The position numbers and the translations under genes were made by a program. From an uncultured Shewanella sp. (GTDB lineage: Bacteria; Pseudomonadota; Gammaproteobacteria; Enterobacterales; Shewanellaceae), in NCBI RefSeq assembly GCF_947491715.1, contig NZ_CANLKR010000001.1, positions 62,001 through 126,000 on the forward strand: a stretch of 64,000 nucleotides of DNA, written 5' to 3'. The notes under the pieces were generated by a model. That model was not told the origin of the DNA and did no database searches. It worked only from the letters and a program-made list of their open reading frames with translations. Positions 17,303 through 24,913 of this stretch are shown here, one piece after another. How positions within the stretch are numbered: position 1 is the stretch's first letter; every line of letters begins with the position of its first letter.

Positions 17303-18211
17303 ATGTCCGCTTTTACCGTGAATTTATTGCCTAGCATAATATTATTCTCAGGATCTTATCTAATATCAGCCTTGATGTACCTCATTTTGCTTAAACGGGA
17401 TAAGACCTTAGTCTTGCCTATTGATAAAGCGTTATTGCAGCGCTTACCGGGTTTTGGGATATCAGAGCAACTGCGAGACTTACAAATTCAGTTGATAGGC
17501 CCTATCTTCATAGCGACATTGATTGTGTCACTCCCTTTTAGCTTAGTGGGTTTTCAATATCTTATTGAGAAGGGGAGTTTTAATTGGCTGTTAATTATTT
17601 TTGTTTTACTGGGTCTGTTTTTATGCTGCGTTCAAACATGGCGGATTATGCATAAAATGACGAATTTGCGTTTGGGCTATACAGCAGAGCTTGCAACTGC
17701 GAGTGAGTTAGTAAGGTTACAAGCTGTAGGCTATCAAGTGTTCCATGATATTCAGGCAGATAATTTTAATATCGATCATCTCATTGTTGGGCCCAATGGT
17801 GTCTTTGCGATAGAAACGAAAGGCCGGTATAAGCGTCTAATTGGTGATAAAAAAAAGAAAAATTATAAACTTGTATATGAAGTGAGTCATAACGCTAAAT
17901 TAGAAGAGAAGGCAAAACTGGTTTTTCCCTCTTGGTGTGAAACCAAGTTATTAGAGCAAGCACAAAGACAAGCTAAATGGGTCAGCCATTGGTTAACGAA
18001 CAGTTCGGGATTATCGGTTACGGCTTTTCCGATATTAGTTTTCCCCGGTTGGTTTATTGAGCTTAAAGCCAAACCTCCTTTTCCTATTTTAAATCATAAA
18101 CAGTTGCCCTCTGTTTTGCCCAAACTTCATCATCAAACATGGTCACAAAGTGATATTAATCGTATTGCCCATCAAATAGCGCAGCGCTGTGTCTATGATG
18201 AGCAGCAATAA
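17303..18211 (+). CDS. NERD-domain membrane protein
   Basis: A 302-residue protein with hydrophobic helices near residues 5-30 and 70-110, followed by a NERD (nuclease-related) domain from about 135. GYTAELATASELVRLQ begins the domain; IDHLIVGPNGVFAIETKGR carries the Asp...Glu-x-Lys pattern of the restriction-endonuclease-like core. NERD proteins are predicted nucleases of unclear role. The start at 17303 is chosen because AAGG lies 9 nt upstream; ATG 17294 sits directly against it. A diverged fragment of the same gene lies at 20610-20710, beyond umuDC. Confidence 0.8.
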   Translation: MSAFTVNLLPSIILFSGSYLISALMYLILLKRDKTLVLPIDKALLQRLPGFGISEQLRDLQIQLIGPIFIATLIVSLPFSLVGFQYLIEKGSFNWLLIIFVLLGLFLCCVQTWRIMHKMTNLRLGYTAELATASELVRLQAVGYQVFHDIQADNFNIDHLIVGPNGVFAIETKGRYKRLIGDKKKKNYKLVYEVSHNAKLEEKAKLVFPSWCETKLLEQAQRQAKWVSHWLTNSSGLSVTAFPILVFPGWFIELKAKPPFPILNHKQLPSVLPKLHHQTWSQSDINRIAHQIAQRCVYDEQQ

Positions 18212-18299
18212 TTTTAAAGAGAGACTGTGAAGATACTGGGTTTAAACTTTGATGATTGATTTTTTGTCTATAACAATATTGGTAAAATGAAAGGTACAT

Positions 18300-18308
18300 C
18301 CCCCCCCC
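18300..18308 (+). repeat. C9 homopolymer tract
   Basis: Nine consecutive C residues in an AT-rich intergenic region between the NERD gene and umuD. A short ORF (ATG at 18287, 18 codons) runs across it but stays short in all three registers. Such tracts slip easily. Confidence 0.8.
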
Positions 18309-18439
18309 TATTTTACAGTATCTTGTTGATTTTTAGTCTTTGATGCAACCTCGACATGCCACAGTGTGAGCCTGAAACACTTTGTATCCCAGCGCTGGGT
18401 TTTCTTGGTGGTTCGCTATGTTTTTCGCTACAATAAAAA

Positions 18440-18459
18440 TACTGTATAAATAAACAGTA
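18440..18459 (+). promoter_or_regulatory. LexA (SOS) box of umuDC
   Basis: TACTGTATAAATAAACAGTA fits the gammaproteobacterial LexA consensus CTG-N10-CAG with an AT-rich core. It lies about 120 nt upstream of the umuD start. It implies SOS induction of umuDC after DNA damage. Confidence 0.92.
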
Positions 18460-18577
18460 TTTTGTTGTGGTTAGCTGTGTTGTCGTTGGTAGACTCTAGG
18501 CGTTCGGCGGGCCATTTTACGAGGTGATGGCTGAGGAACAACAGCGTGAGCAAATATGTGATAAAGGCGAGGCGACA

Positions 18578-18997
18578 ATGATAAAAGTGATCCCAATTTA
18601 TATCGCAGCGGGAATAAACGGTTTTGAAAGTCCTGCAGCGGAGTATTTACAATTATCACTGAGTTTAGATGAACTGCTTGTTGAGCACCCTAGTGCGACT
18701 TTTTTAGGCTTTGCCAAAGGGGATTCAATGCAAGGTTTAGGTATATTTGATAACGATATTCTTATTGTAGATAGGCATGTTAACGTCAGCCAAAATGATG
18801 TAATAGTGGCTAATTTAAATGGGGAGTTTGTGTGTAAACAATTGGATATGCACCGAAGGCTACTTTTATCATCGCATTGTGAGTATCAAGCCGTCAGTGT
18901 GAATGACTACGATCAATTTAGTATTGAAGGCGTGGTAACACGTTCAATACGCTGTCATCGCCCAAGCTCTGCTTTAGCGTGTTCAGCAGGGCGATAA
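18578..18997 (+). CDS. umuD: UmuD, self-cleaving subunit of DNA polymerase V
   Basis: A 139-residue S24-family protein. The active-site pair is Ser50 (KGDSMQG) and Lys87 (NGEFVCKQL), each ten residues earlier than in E. coli UmuD because the N-terminus is shorter. The expected cleavage position, Cys24-Gly25 in E. coli (CGFPSPA), here reads Asn14-Gly15 (NGFESPA). RecA-stimulated cleavage would yield UmuD', which joins UmuC. The start at 18578 has GAGGCGA upstream; an earlier in-frame ATG at 18524 adds 18 atypical residues. It is 10 nt upstream of umuC, under the LexA box at 18440. Confidence 0.93.
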   Translation: MIKVIPIYIAAGINGFESPAAEYLQLSLSLDELLVEHPSATFLGFAKGDSMQGLGIFDNDILIVDRHVNVSQNDVIVANLNGEFVCKQLDMHRRLLLSSHCEYQAVSVNDYDQFSIEGVVTRSIRCHRPSSALACSAGR

Positions 18998-19007
18998 GGA
19001 CAAAGAG

Positions 19008-20306
19008 ATGTTTGCGTTAGTGGATGCCAATAGTTTTTATTGCAGCGCCGAGCAAGTGTTCCGTCCTGACTGGCGGGGGAAACCTTTGGTGGTACTGTCT
19101 AACAATGATGGCTGTATTGTGGCGGTAAATCGTCAAGCTAAGGCATTAGGGGTTAAAAAATTTGTCCCTTATTTTCAGGTCAAAGCCTTATGCGAAAAGC
19201 ACGGAGTGATTGCGCTATCGTCTAATTATGCGCTTTATGGTGATTTATCCATGAAAATGATGCAAATTATTGCTCGTTTTGCCCCTGAGCAATACATTTA
19301 TTCTATCGATGAGAGCTTTCTATCATTTGCGGATCCTGATACGAAAAGAGAAGGTGAAGTATTTGTCGACATAGGTCAGCGTATTCGCCGAGCGGTATGG
19401 AAAGAGGCCCGTTTGCCTGTGTCTGTGGGTATGGGAGAAACACTCACGTTAGCAAAACTGGCGAATCACGTCGCTAAGACAATGCCTGAGTACGAAGGGG
19501 TTTGTGTGATAGACTCAACAGAGAAGCGGCTTGCTATGTTAAAGCGAGTGTCTGTGGGGGATGTGTGGGGAATTGGACGAAAACTCGCAAAAAAATTGAC
19601 CTGTATTAATGTGAATAGTGCTTACGAGTTATCTCGTCTTTCGTATAAACAAGCCTATGACAGTCGAAAGAAATTATTGGCTTCAGGTTTTAATGTTGAA
19701 GTCAGCCGTATCATTGCTGAGCTCAATAGTGACAAAGTTAACACATGGGAACAGGCCCATGCGGATAAACAGCAAATTTTTTCTACACGTAGTTTAGGTG
19801 AGCGAGTCGTGGATGATGAGAATGCGCTTTGTCAGGCTTTGTGTTTACATGCTGATATTGCAGCTATTAAAATGCGCCAGCAGCAATCGAGTTGTTTACA
19901 GTTATTGGTGTTTGCCATGAGCTCCCCCCATGACGTATATGCACGTAGTTTTAAGCTCTTGCATACTTTTGAGCGGCCAGTCAGCTCAAGTTTGGAGCTT
20001 TGCAGTGCAGTGACACAGCTGGTACCGCGTTTATATCATAAAGGCGTGCGTTATTATAAAGTGGGCGTGGGCCTCATGGAGTTGGTGAGTTGCTATCATC
20101 AGCAGTTAGATATGTTTTCGCCCATGCTTGAACATCCAAATTTAATGCCTGTGTACGATAAGATAAATCAACGCTTTGGTCGTGGTACTGTGTTTGTGGC
20201 CGCTCAAGGCACCCCAGAGTCTCGTGCCCATTGGACTATGCGCCGCGCCTATTTAACTCCACAATATACGACTCAATGGCATTGTTTACCGAATGTTCGT
20301 TGTTAG
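19008..20306 (+). CDS. umuC: UmuC, Y-family catalytic subunit of DNA polymerase V
   Basis: A 432-residue Y-family polymerase. The first catalytic Asp is D6 (FALVDANSFY); the second acidic pair is in YSIDESF (about residues 97-103). NNDGCIVAVNRQAKALG and SVGMGETLTLAKLANHVAK are the fingers and thumb signatures, and GDVWGIGRKLAKKL gives the helix-hairpin-helix. The C-terminal little-finger domain and the DUF4113-like tail (TPESRAHWTMRRAYLTPQYTT) are complete. It performs error-prone translesion synthesis with UmuD'. AAGGACAAAGAG precedes the ATG. It forms an SOS operon with umuD. Confidence 0.96.
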   Translation: MFALVDANSFYCSAEQVFRPDWRGKPLVVLSNNDGCIVAVNRQAKALGVKKFVPYFQVKALCEKHGVIALSSNYALYGDLSMKMMQIIARFAPEQYIYSIDESFLSFADPDTKREGEVFVDIGQRIRRAVWKEARLPVSVGMGETLTLAKLANHVAKTMPEYEGVCVIDSTEKRLAMLKRVSVGDVWGIGRKLAKKLTCINVNSAYELSRLSYKQAYDSRKKLLASGFNVEVSRIIAELNSDKVNTWEQAHADKQQIFSTRSLGERVVDDENALCQALCLHADIAAIKMRQQQSSCLQLLVFAMSSPHDVYARSFKLLHTFERPVSSSLELCSAVTQLVPRLYHKGVRYYKVGVGLMELVSCYHQQLDMFSPMLEHPNLMPVYDKINQRFGRGTVFVAAQGTPESRAHWTMRRAYLTPQYTTQWHCLPNVRC

Positions 20307-20609
20307 CTTTCGGTGAATTAGATATTTGACTATTGCGATGTTAAATCAACTATAGATAGGATATTTCAACTGAATTATATGGTTATGTAACTTTGCTTCC
20401 TTGGTGATATTAGGGGTAAAGATCTATTTGGCCTTTGACGAGTGGGCTTGGATTGGCGTATGTGATGTTTTAGAGGTCTCTTCTTGAGTTTGGTGTAGAG
20501 CAGTTTGAATTGTTTTGTGAGCGCCATGGTAACCTGTTACTTGCGCAAGATAAAAACCGTTAATCCCTAAGGAGTCACAGAGTTATTGTGCGAAGACTGG
20601 ACGTTAAAT

Positions 20610-20710
20610 TGTTTTTATGCTGTATTCAAACATGGCGTATTATGCATAAAATGACGAATTTACGCTTGGAGTATACTGCAGAATTAGCTAATGCAAAATG
20701 AATTAGTAGG
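20610..20710 (+). pseudogene. Fossil fragment of a NERD-domain gene
   Basis: About 100 bp that match 17616-17716 of the intact NERD gene at roughly 80 percent by eye, including the shared words TTCAAACATGGCG and ATTATGCATAAAATGACGAATTT. No start and no continuation of the reading frame. It is a remnant of a second copy or a partial duplication. Confidence 0.8.
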
Positions 20711-20733
20711 ACGACAAGGCTTAGGCTGTTTGT

Positions 20734-20774
20734 GACATAACTAATCAGAGTTCACCGTTTTGATTAGTTATGTC
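20734..20774. repeat. Long perfect inverted repeat
   Basis: GACATAACTAATCA (20734-20747) and TGATTAGTTATGTC (20761-20774) form a 14-bp perfect stem with a 13-nt loop. There is no T tract on either side, so it is more likely a mobile-element end or protein site than a terminator. Confidence 0.65.
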
Positions 20775-20897
20775 TGAAAGCCAATTCTTTGTTACGTTAT
20801 GCTGGCGTAAGCTCACATGCCTTTTACCTAAATGGCAGCAACATTTTCAGTTTTAATAACTGAGTAACGCATTAAAGTTTCAGTCTATGATTACATA

Positions 20898-22712
20898 TTA
20901 TGTATCAGATATTTCATGAATACCTTTTACAAGGTCTGCATGTAAGTTATCATTTCGTATAAAGCCTTCACTGTTTGATACTAGATTAAATAATTTACCA
21001 GCTAGAGCATGAAGTGACATCTCATTTGTTTCATAGTCCTTAAAAACATTTGAGTTTTGATCTGGTTTAAAACCAATATTTGCTTTTAAGTCTGAGCTAT
21101 CTACTTTATCCAAGCCATATGATTGCAAGACATTATTCATAAGTGCACGAGATGTTCTGCCATTACCATCATCAAAAGGGTGAGCACTTAAGAATGCCGA
21201 TCCAGAAGCTATTGCCTTATAACACGCATTTGAAATATCTTTATCTGTTACTGCTTTCTGATTACTTTGATTGAGTTGAGAATTGGAAAATTGAACCATT
21301 TTACCCATTCCGGTATCTACAGCCTCATTAAATAATTCAAGATTTCTATCACCCATAAGCAATGTATTGCTTAACAAAGATTGTTGACCCGCTAAAATAA
21401 CGAGTCTATTTTCAATATAACTACGTTCAGAATTTTTCAGTTTAGTTAAAGCTATGAACTCATCACCTGTCATTTTTGTAGAGATAGACCCTTGAGACTT
21501 TATTTCTCTAACATCAGCCAAATAATTTGGTAAATTATTAGCGAGTTTTCTTAATTTTGAAATGTCCATCTTAAGCTTACTCATCTCTGGAGTCGTAGTT
21601 TGTCTTGTACTAGATTTAGATGGGTTTTTATTAGACAATAATTGTAATTCCATCTTTTTCTCTATCAAAGACTCATTGATTTTACTCACTAGGTTTGGTG
21701 TCGTTATTTTAGTACTCACAGGGAGTCCAATAAGCTTCTTAGCTTGACTTCTTCCTCTTCTTAATTCTTTTTGAGCAGTTTCAAGTTCTCTTGTAGATGT
21801 TTTAGATAATGATTTTGTTATTTTATTAATGCCTTGTTCAAAGCTTTCCTTAGCAGCTTCTGAAAAAATAGATTTATAATTGTTTAACAAGTGAGATTCC
21901 ATTGTATTATAAATACCAATACCAAGATCTGAACCACCTCCTCTATATCCCCCACATACGAATATTTGATCTCTACTTGGATCGCCTAAAGATAATCCCT
22001 GTTGTATTTGATGATGAGTAATTAAGTCATCTTGAGTGATTTTATAACCTTTAGATTGAATTTTATGATCAAAAGCTTTAGCCGCTTCGATTGCTTGCTG
22101 ACTTATTATATTACATAGCTTTTGATCTACCTTCACATCATTAGTCGTCTTAAAGTCTTTTTCTCCTGCATTACCAGCATTTAGCTGATAAATATTTTTT
22201 GTAAAGGCTGCAAACTCTTCTCCTAAAGAGTTATTCATCGCTTTTTGAACATTGACCGCCGTTTGTAGATCTGATTCTTTTTTACCAGAGTAACTTAATA
22301 GAACAGGGACTTCTATAATTGAAGTTAATCCATTGGATTTGAAAATAGGTTCATTCCCTTGTGGACTAGTATTGACTTTAATACTTGTCGGTAAAGAGGA
22401 GTAAATAGAAAAATTTTCTGTTTTTTTAGGCTGTGGTTTGATTTGAAAAATGGGTACAGTTTCATCAGATTCTTCTATATCTAAAGGTGCCATTGAATTC
22501 AGTTTAAGATTATCCATTTTCGAATTATCAATATCTTCTGGCCCAGAGTAAAGTTTAACGATATCAGATGTTGTACTTGGGTTTGATATTGAGGAGCTGG
22601 AAACAAAAGAACTTCCAAATATTTTTGAAAATAACTGATTAGTACTACCTTCTATAGTACTTGTACTTACTGGTGGCGTTGATGATGTTTGGGTATTCGC
22701 TAACTCTGGCAT
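20898..22712 (-). CDS. Fic-domain protein, probable type III secretion effector
   Basis: A 604-residue protein. The first roughly 130 residues are Ser/Thr/Asn/Pro-rich and probably disordered, as in type III secretion signals. A Lys-rich helical middle region (about 290-385) follows. The C-terminal Fic domain carries the full catalytic motif HPFDDGNGR starting at His511 (HPFx[D/E]GNGR consensus), so AMP or another phosphate-containing group could be transferred to target hydroxyls. No clear inhibitory (S/T)xxxE(G/N) helix was found. AGGAAG precedes the ATG. The gene lies 22 nt after a CesT-like chaperone gene, in a block bounded by a gene fossil, IS relics and a tRNA. An alternative is a toxin of a Fic toxin-antitoxin system, but the length and the chaperone argue for an effector. 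Confidence 0.8.
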   Translation of the reverse strand: MPELANTQTSSTPPVSTSTIEGSTNQLFSKIFGSSFVSSSSISNPSTTSDIVKLYSGPEDIDNSKMDNLKLNSMAPLDIEESDETVPIFQIKPQPKKTENFSIYSSLPTSIKVNTSPQGNEPIFKSNGLTSIIEVPVLLSYSGKKESDLQTAVNVQKAMNNSLGEEFAAFTKNIYQLNAGNAGEKDFKTTNDVKVDQKLCNIISQQAIEAAKAFDHKIQSKGYKITQDDLITHHQIQQGLSLGDPSRDQIFVCGGYRGGGSDLGIGIYNTMESHLLNNYKSIFSEAAKESFEQGINKITKSLSKTSTRELETAQKELRRGRSQAKKLIGLPVSTKITTPNLVSKINESLIEKKMELQLLSNKNPSKSSTRQTTTPEMSKLKMDISKLRKLANNLPNYLADVREIKSQGSISTKMTGDEFIALTKLKNSERSYIENRLVILAGQQSLLSNTLLMGDRNLELFNEAVDTGMGKMVQFSNSQLNQSNQKAVTDKDISNACYKAIASGSAFLSAHPFDDGNGRTSRALMNNVLQSYGLDKVDSSDLKANIGFKPDQNSNVFKDYETNEMSLHALAGKLFNLVSNSEGFIRNDNLHADLVKGIHEISDT

Positions 22713-22734
22713 TTTTACTTCCTATAAAATTAAT

Positions 22735-23187
22735 TTAAACTTGACTGTAAAAGTGGTTCATAGGTATTCTTTTTTCTGTAACTTCAGCTTTCATATGCAG
22801 TTGCTGAAATTGTTCACGTGCATATTCACATGAGATGGCTAACGATTTGATACCTTGAACAAATATTTCAGATGTGATTGTACTTGTATCGAAATTTCGA
22901 TACATATAAATTTTATCGCCATCATCATTCAAACCAAATGAATTATTTTTAGATTTAACACCCATTAATTGGAATTTTAAAAGGAACTCAAATACCTTTA
23001 ACTTATCTTCATTCATATTAATATTCTGTACAGTAGAAAAAATATGAATGGTATGTTTATCTTTAGAAAGATAAACATATATTTCAATATCATTTTCAAA
23101 TTTAAAAGTAAAAGCCTCAGAATCATCTCTGACTGGCATGTTTATTCCATACTGTGAACCGAGTTCATTGAATAGGGAGTTAATCAT
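22735..23187 (-). CDS. CesT/Tir-type type III secretion chaperone-like protein
   Basis: A 150-residue acidic, small protein. The N-terminal helix (INSLFNELGSQYGI) is followed by alternating short strands (EAFTFKFENDIEIYVYLSK, TIHIFSTVQ, SFGLNDDGDKIYMYRNFD) and a long C-terminal helix (CEYAREQFQQLHMKAEV). This helix-strand-strand-helix pattern is that of class I type III secretion chaperones, which dimerise and bind the N-terminal region of one effector. The immediately downstream Fic gene, with its disordered N-terminus, is the obvious client. Assignment is by pattern and context rather than by strong sequence identity. Confidence 0.68.
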   Translation of the reverse strand: MINSLFNELGSQYGINMPVRDDSEAFTFKFENDIEIYVYLSKDKHTIHIFSTVQNINMNEDKLKVFEFLLKFQLMGVKSKNNSFGLNDDGDKIYMYRNFDTSTITSEIFVQGIKSLAISCEYAREQFQQLHMKAEVTEKRIPMNHFYSQV

Positions 23188-23389
23188 ATAATAAACCTTA
23201 GGGGGTAAACTTTTTAATTAAAATTCATGATTTACACTTTAGTCTTAAGTGTGGATAGGGGGATATCAAAATTATTAGTAATTATCAAAAAAGATAAATC
23301 TTTACATTACTAAGAGCTGTTTAACTTTGTACGTTTAAGTCAATATCGTATAATTTTTTTCTCCAAAAACAAGTTAATACGAGATTGCC

Positions 23390-23830
23390 ATGCCCCGATT
23401 GATATTCACAAATGAGATGTGGTCGAAGCTAAAAGATATATTGCTTGAAGATAGAGTGTAAAACAAGCTTGAACATAGACGAACCATAGAAGGAATATTA
23501 TATCGTCTTCGAGTTGGTTGCCATTACCTGAATATTTTGGCCGATGGAATACTGTTTATCGTCGGTTTTTGCTTTGGTCTAGAAAAGGCATATTAAAACG
23601 CTTATTTAAAGCGTTAATTCAAGATATTGATACCGAGTGGGAGTTCATTGATGGTAGCTATATCAAAGCGCAGATCCCGCTTCTAAAAAAGAACAAGCAG
23701 TTGGACTTAGTCGTGATGGTAACACGTCAAAAATTCACTTTGAAAGTATGCTTTCGCTAGCTTGCTCGATGATTTGGCTGCCAATGTGAAAGATCAACAG
23801 CCCTTAGGGAAAGAGCGTGAATGTTTTAGT
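23390..23830 (+). pseudogene. Degraded IS5-family transposase
   Basis: Starting MPRLIFTNEMWSKLKDILL, the transposase reading is broken by an in-frame stop near 23460 and then frameshifts. Recognisable pieces in different frames are RRTIEGILYRLRVGC, LPEYFGRWNTVYRRF, EFIDGSYIKA (holding a DDE Asp) and VGLSRDGNTSKIH, the GxTSKIH hallmark of IS5-group transposases. The upstream AGCTGTTTAACTTTG (about 23316) may be the left end. No right end was found. Confidence 0.8.
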
Positions 23831-23849
23831 GTTTATGAGCTTATCAGAA

Positions 23850-24293
23850 TATGTAGCATTCATGATGTTTCACGTCTTTTGCGGCGAAGACTTAATTTTT
23901 TCAGTTTTCTTTTTAAAATATTGACAGTAGCCTGCTATAACCTCGTAAGGTTTTCAGCACCATCACCACTAGATATCTACCAGGCGTCCTCATTCATAGT
24001 GACATTCAATACCCAATAAAGCTAATAACCACGACCGCCATGGATGATGGGAATATCTGTTAAAGCAGGAGCCAGAATTAGCTGAGCACTTCACTCCCGC
24101 TGAAAGATCACTTATATAATGGAGTTGGTATTATGGATGCTCCTTGAATATTTAAGAGTAGCTCAGGAATAACCGTAATATCATTAGACTTCGTGTCCGT
24201 TTTAAGTTGTCCCATCACAACACCGTTGATGACAGAGAAAGTATTTACCATATGGATAATCTTGATTGGAATGCGTTTATATTTATAGCCCAT
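23850..24293 (-). pseudogene. Degraded ISAs1-family transposase
   Basis: On the minus strand, 24293-24108 reads as VINGVVMGQLKTDTKSND and ITVIPELL, and 24018-23850 reads as WVLNVTMNEDA and ENLTRL. Both are characteristic of the ISAs1/H-repeat transposase family (GQxKTDxKSNEITAIPELL, HWVLDVTFxED). The central part is deleted and frames are broken. Confidence 0.8.
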
Positions 24294-24428
24294 GGGTGAT
24301 GGAAGTGATGAGAGGGGCGTTAAAGGCAGAATACTGGATTTTTATGATGCTATTTGAGAAGCTCTGGGGGAAGGAAAATGGAATATATTAAGCGTTTATT
24401 TATTAAAAATAAAAACGTAAAACGAAAA

Positions 24429-24458
24429 ACGCGCAATAAGTATAATCTTACTGCGCGT
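24429..24458 (-). terminator. Terminator of the tRNA-Ile2 gene
   Basis: A 12-bp stem (ACGCGCAATAAG at 24429-24440 with CTTACTGCGCGT at 24447-24458, one G-U pair in RNA) is followed on the minus strand by TTTTCGTTTT. Confidence 0.85.
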
Positions 24459-24468
24459 CATCATAATT

Positions 24469-24545
24469 TGGTGGCCCCTCACAGACTCGAACTGTGGACC
24501 TAACGATTATGAGTCGTGTGCTCTAACCAACTGAGCTAAGGGGCC
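24469..24545 (-). tRNA. tRNA-Ile2 (anticodon CAU, lysidine-modified)
   Basis: The minus strand gives a 77-nt cloverleaf including an encoded CCA. The acceptor GGCCCCT pairs with AGGGGCC; the D-arm is AGCTCAGTTGGTTAGAGC; the anticodon loop is CTCATAA; the T-arm is CACAG-TTCGAGT-CTGTG. The body closely matches E. coli ileX, so this is the minor isoleucine tRNA reading AUA after TilS converts C34 to lysidine, not a methionine tRNA. A terminator follows. The accessory region with Fic and IS relics begins at its 3' side, but I found no duplicated tRNA 3' end. Confidence 0.93.
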
Positions 24546-24913
24546 GACTTAAGGTAATCGTCACTACCGAAAGCGAGAGAGAGTATACGAACTTTAATTG
24601 CGCTTGTCACCTTCGATTTTGATAGAAAATGCCATATTTGATTCAAGTGCTTATCTGTTAATCAATTCATGATGGTTTTTTCTTAAATGCTGCTGTTTTT
24701 GATTATTTTGTTGATAAGGAGGATTGTATTGTGCAATCAATATTGCGGGTTAATGTTAAGTATTTGACTTAATTACAGCGAAACATAAAAGGAGTGCATA
24801 GGAAGTATCTTAAGCGGAATATTTAACCTATTATGTTTATAACGCACTTTACATATACGATTCAATTTATTGATAGTATGAGTTTATGATATGATATGAT
24901 ATGAGTTGAGAGC
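24546..24913. other. Intergenic region upstream of fdhD
   Basis: About 370 bp between the divergent tRNA-Ile2 gene and fdhD. It includes a strong Shine-Dalgarno (AAGGAGG, about 24717-24723) before a 13-codon ORF starting with GTG (24731-24772), and the pentanucleotide repeat at 24885-24904. No larger gene is seen. Confidence 0.5.
24885..24904 (+). repeat. Pentanucleotide tandem repeat (TATGA)4
   Basis: Four perfect TATGA units end 9 nt before the fdhD ATG. Each unit junction gives TATGAT, one base from the -10 consensus TATAAT. A TTGATA lies at 24870. Copy-number change could alter promoter spacing. Confidence 0.85.

Larger units (their letters stand above)
20307..20897. other. Intergenic region with gene fossil and hairpin
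   Basis: About 590 bp with no intact gene. It contains a NERD-gene fragment (20610-20710) and a strong hairpin (20734-20774), and marks the left edge of the accessory block carrying the Fic gene. Confidence 0.6.
23188..24468. other. Region of decayed insertion sequences
   Basis: About 1.3 kb with no intact gene. It holds the promoter region of the chaperone-Fic pair, an IS5-family relic on the plus strand, an ISAs1-family relic on the minus strand, and the tRNA terminator. Confidence 0.7.

Noticed and set aside
24108..24293. 61-codon minus-strand ORF as a small independent gene
   Set aside because: Its residues match the interior of an ISAs1 transposase (GQLKTDTKSND), so it is part of a relic.
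24469..24545. tRNA-Ile2 as an integration site with duplicated attachment sequence
   Set aside because: The neighbourhood looks like accessory DNA, but no second copy of the tRNA 3' end was found between 20300 and 24460 and no integrase gene is present.
24469..24545. Calling the CAU-anticodon tRNA a methionine tRNA
   Set aside because: The acceptor and D-arm match the E. coli ileX type rather than elongator or initiator methionine tRNA.
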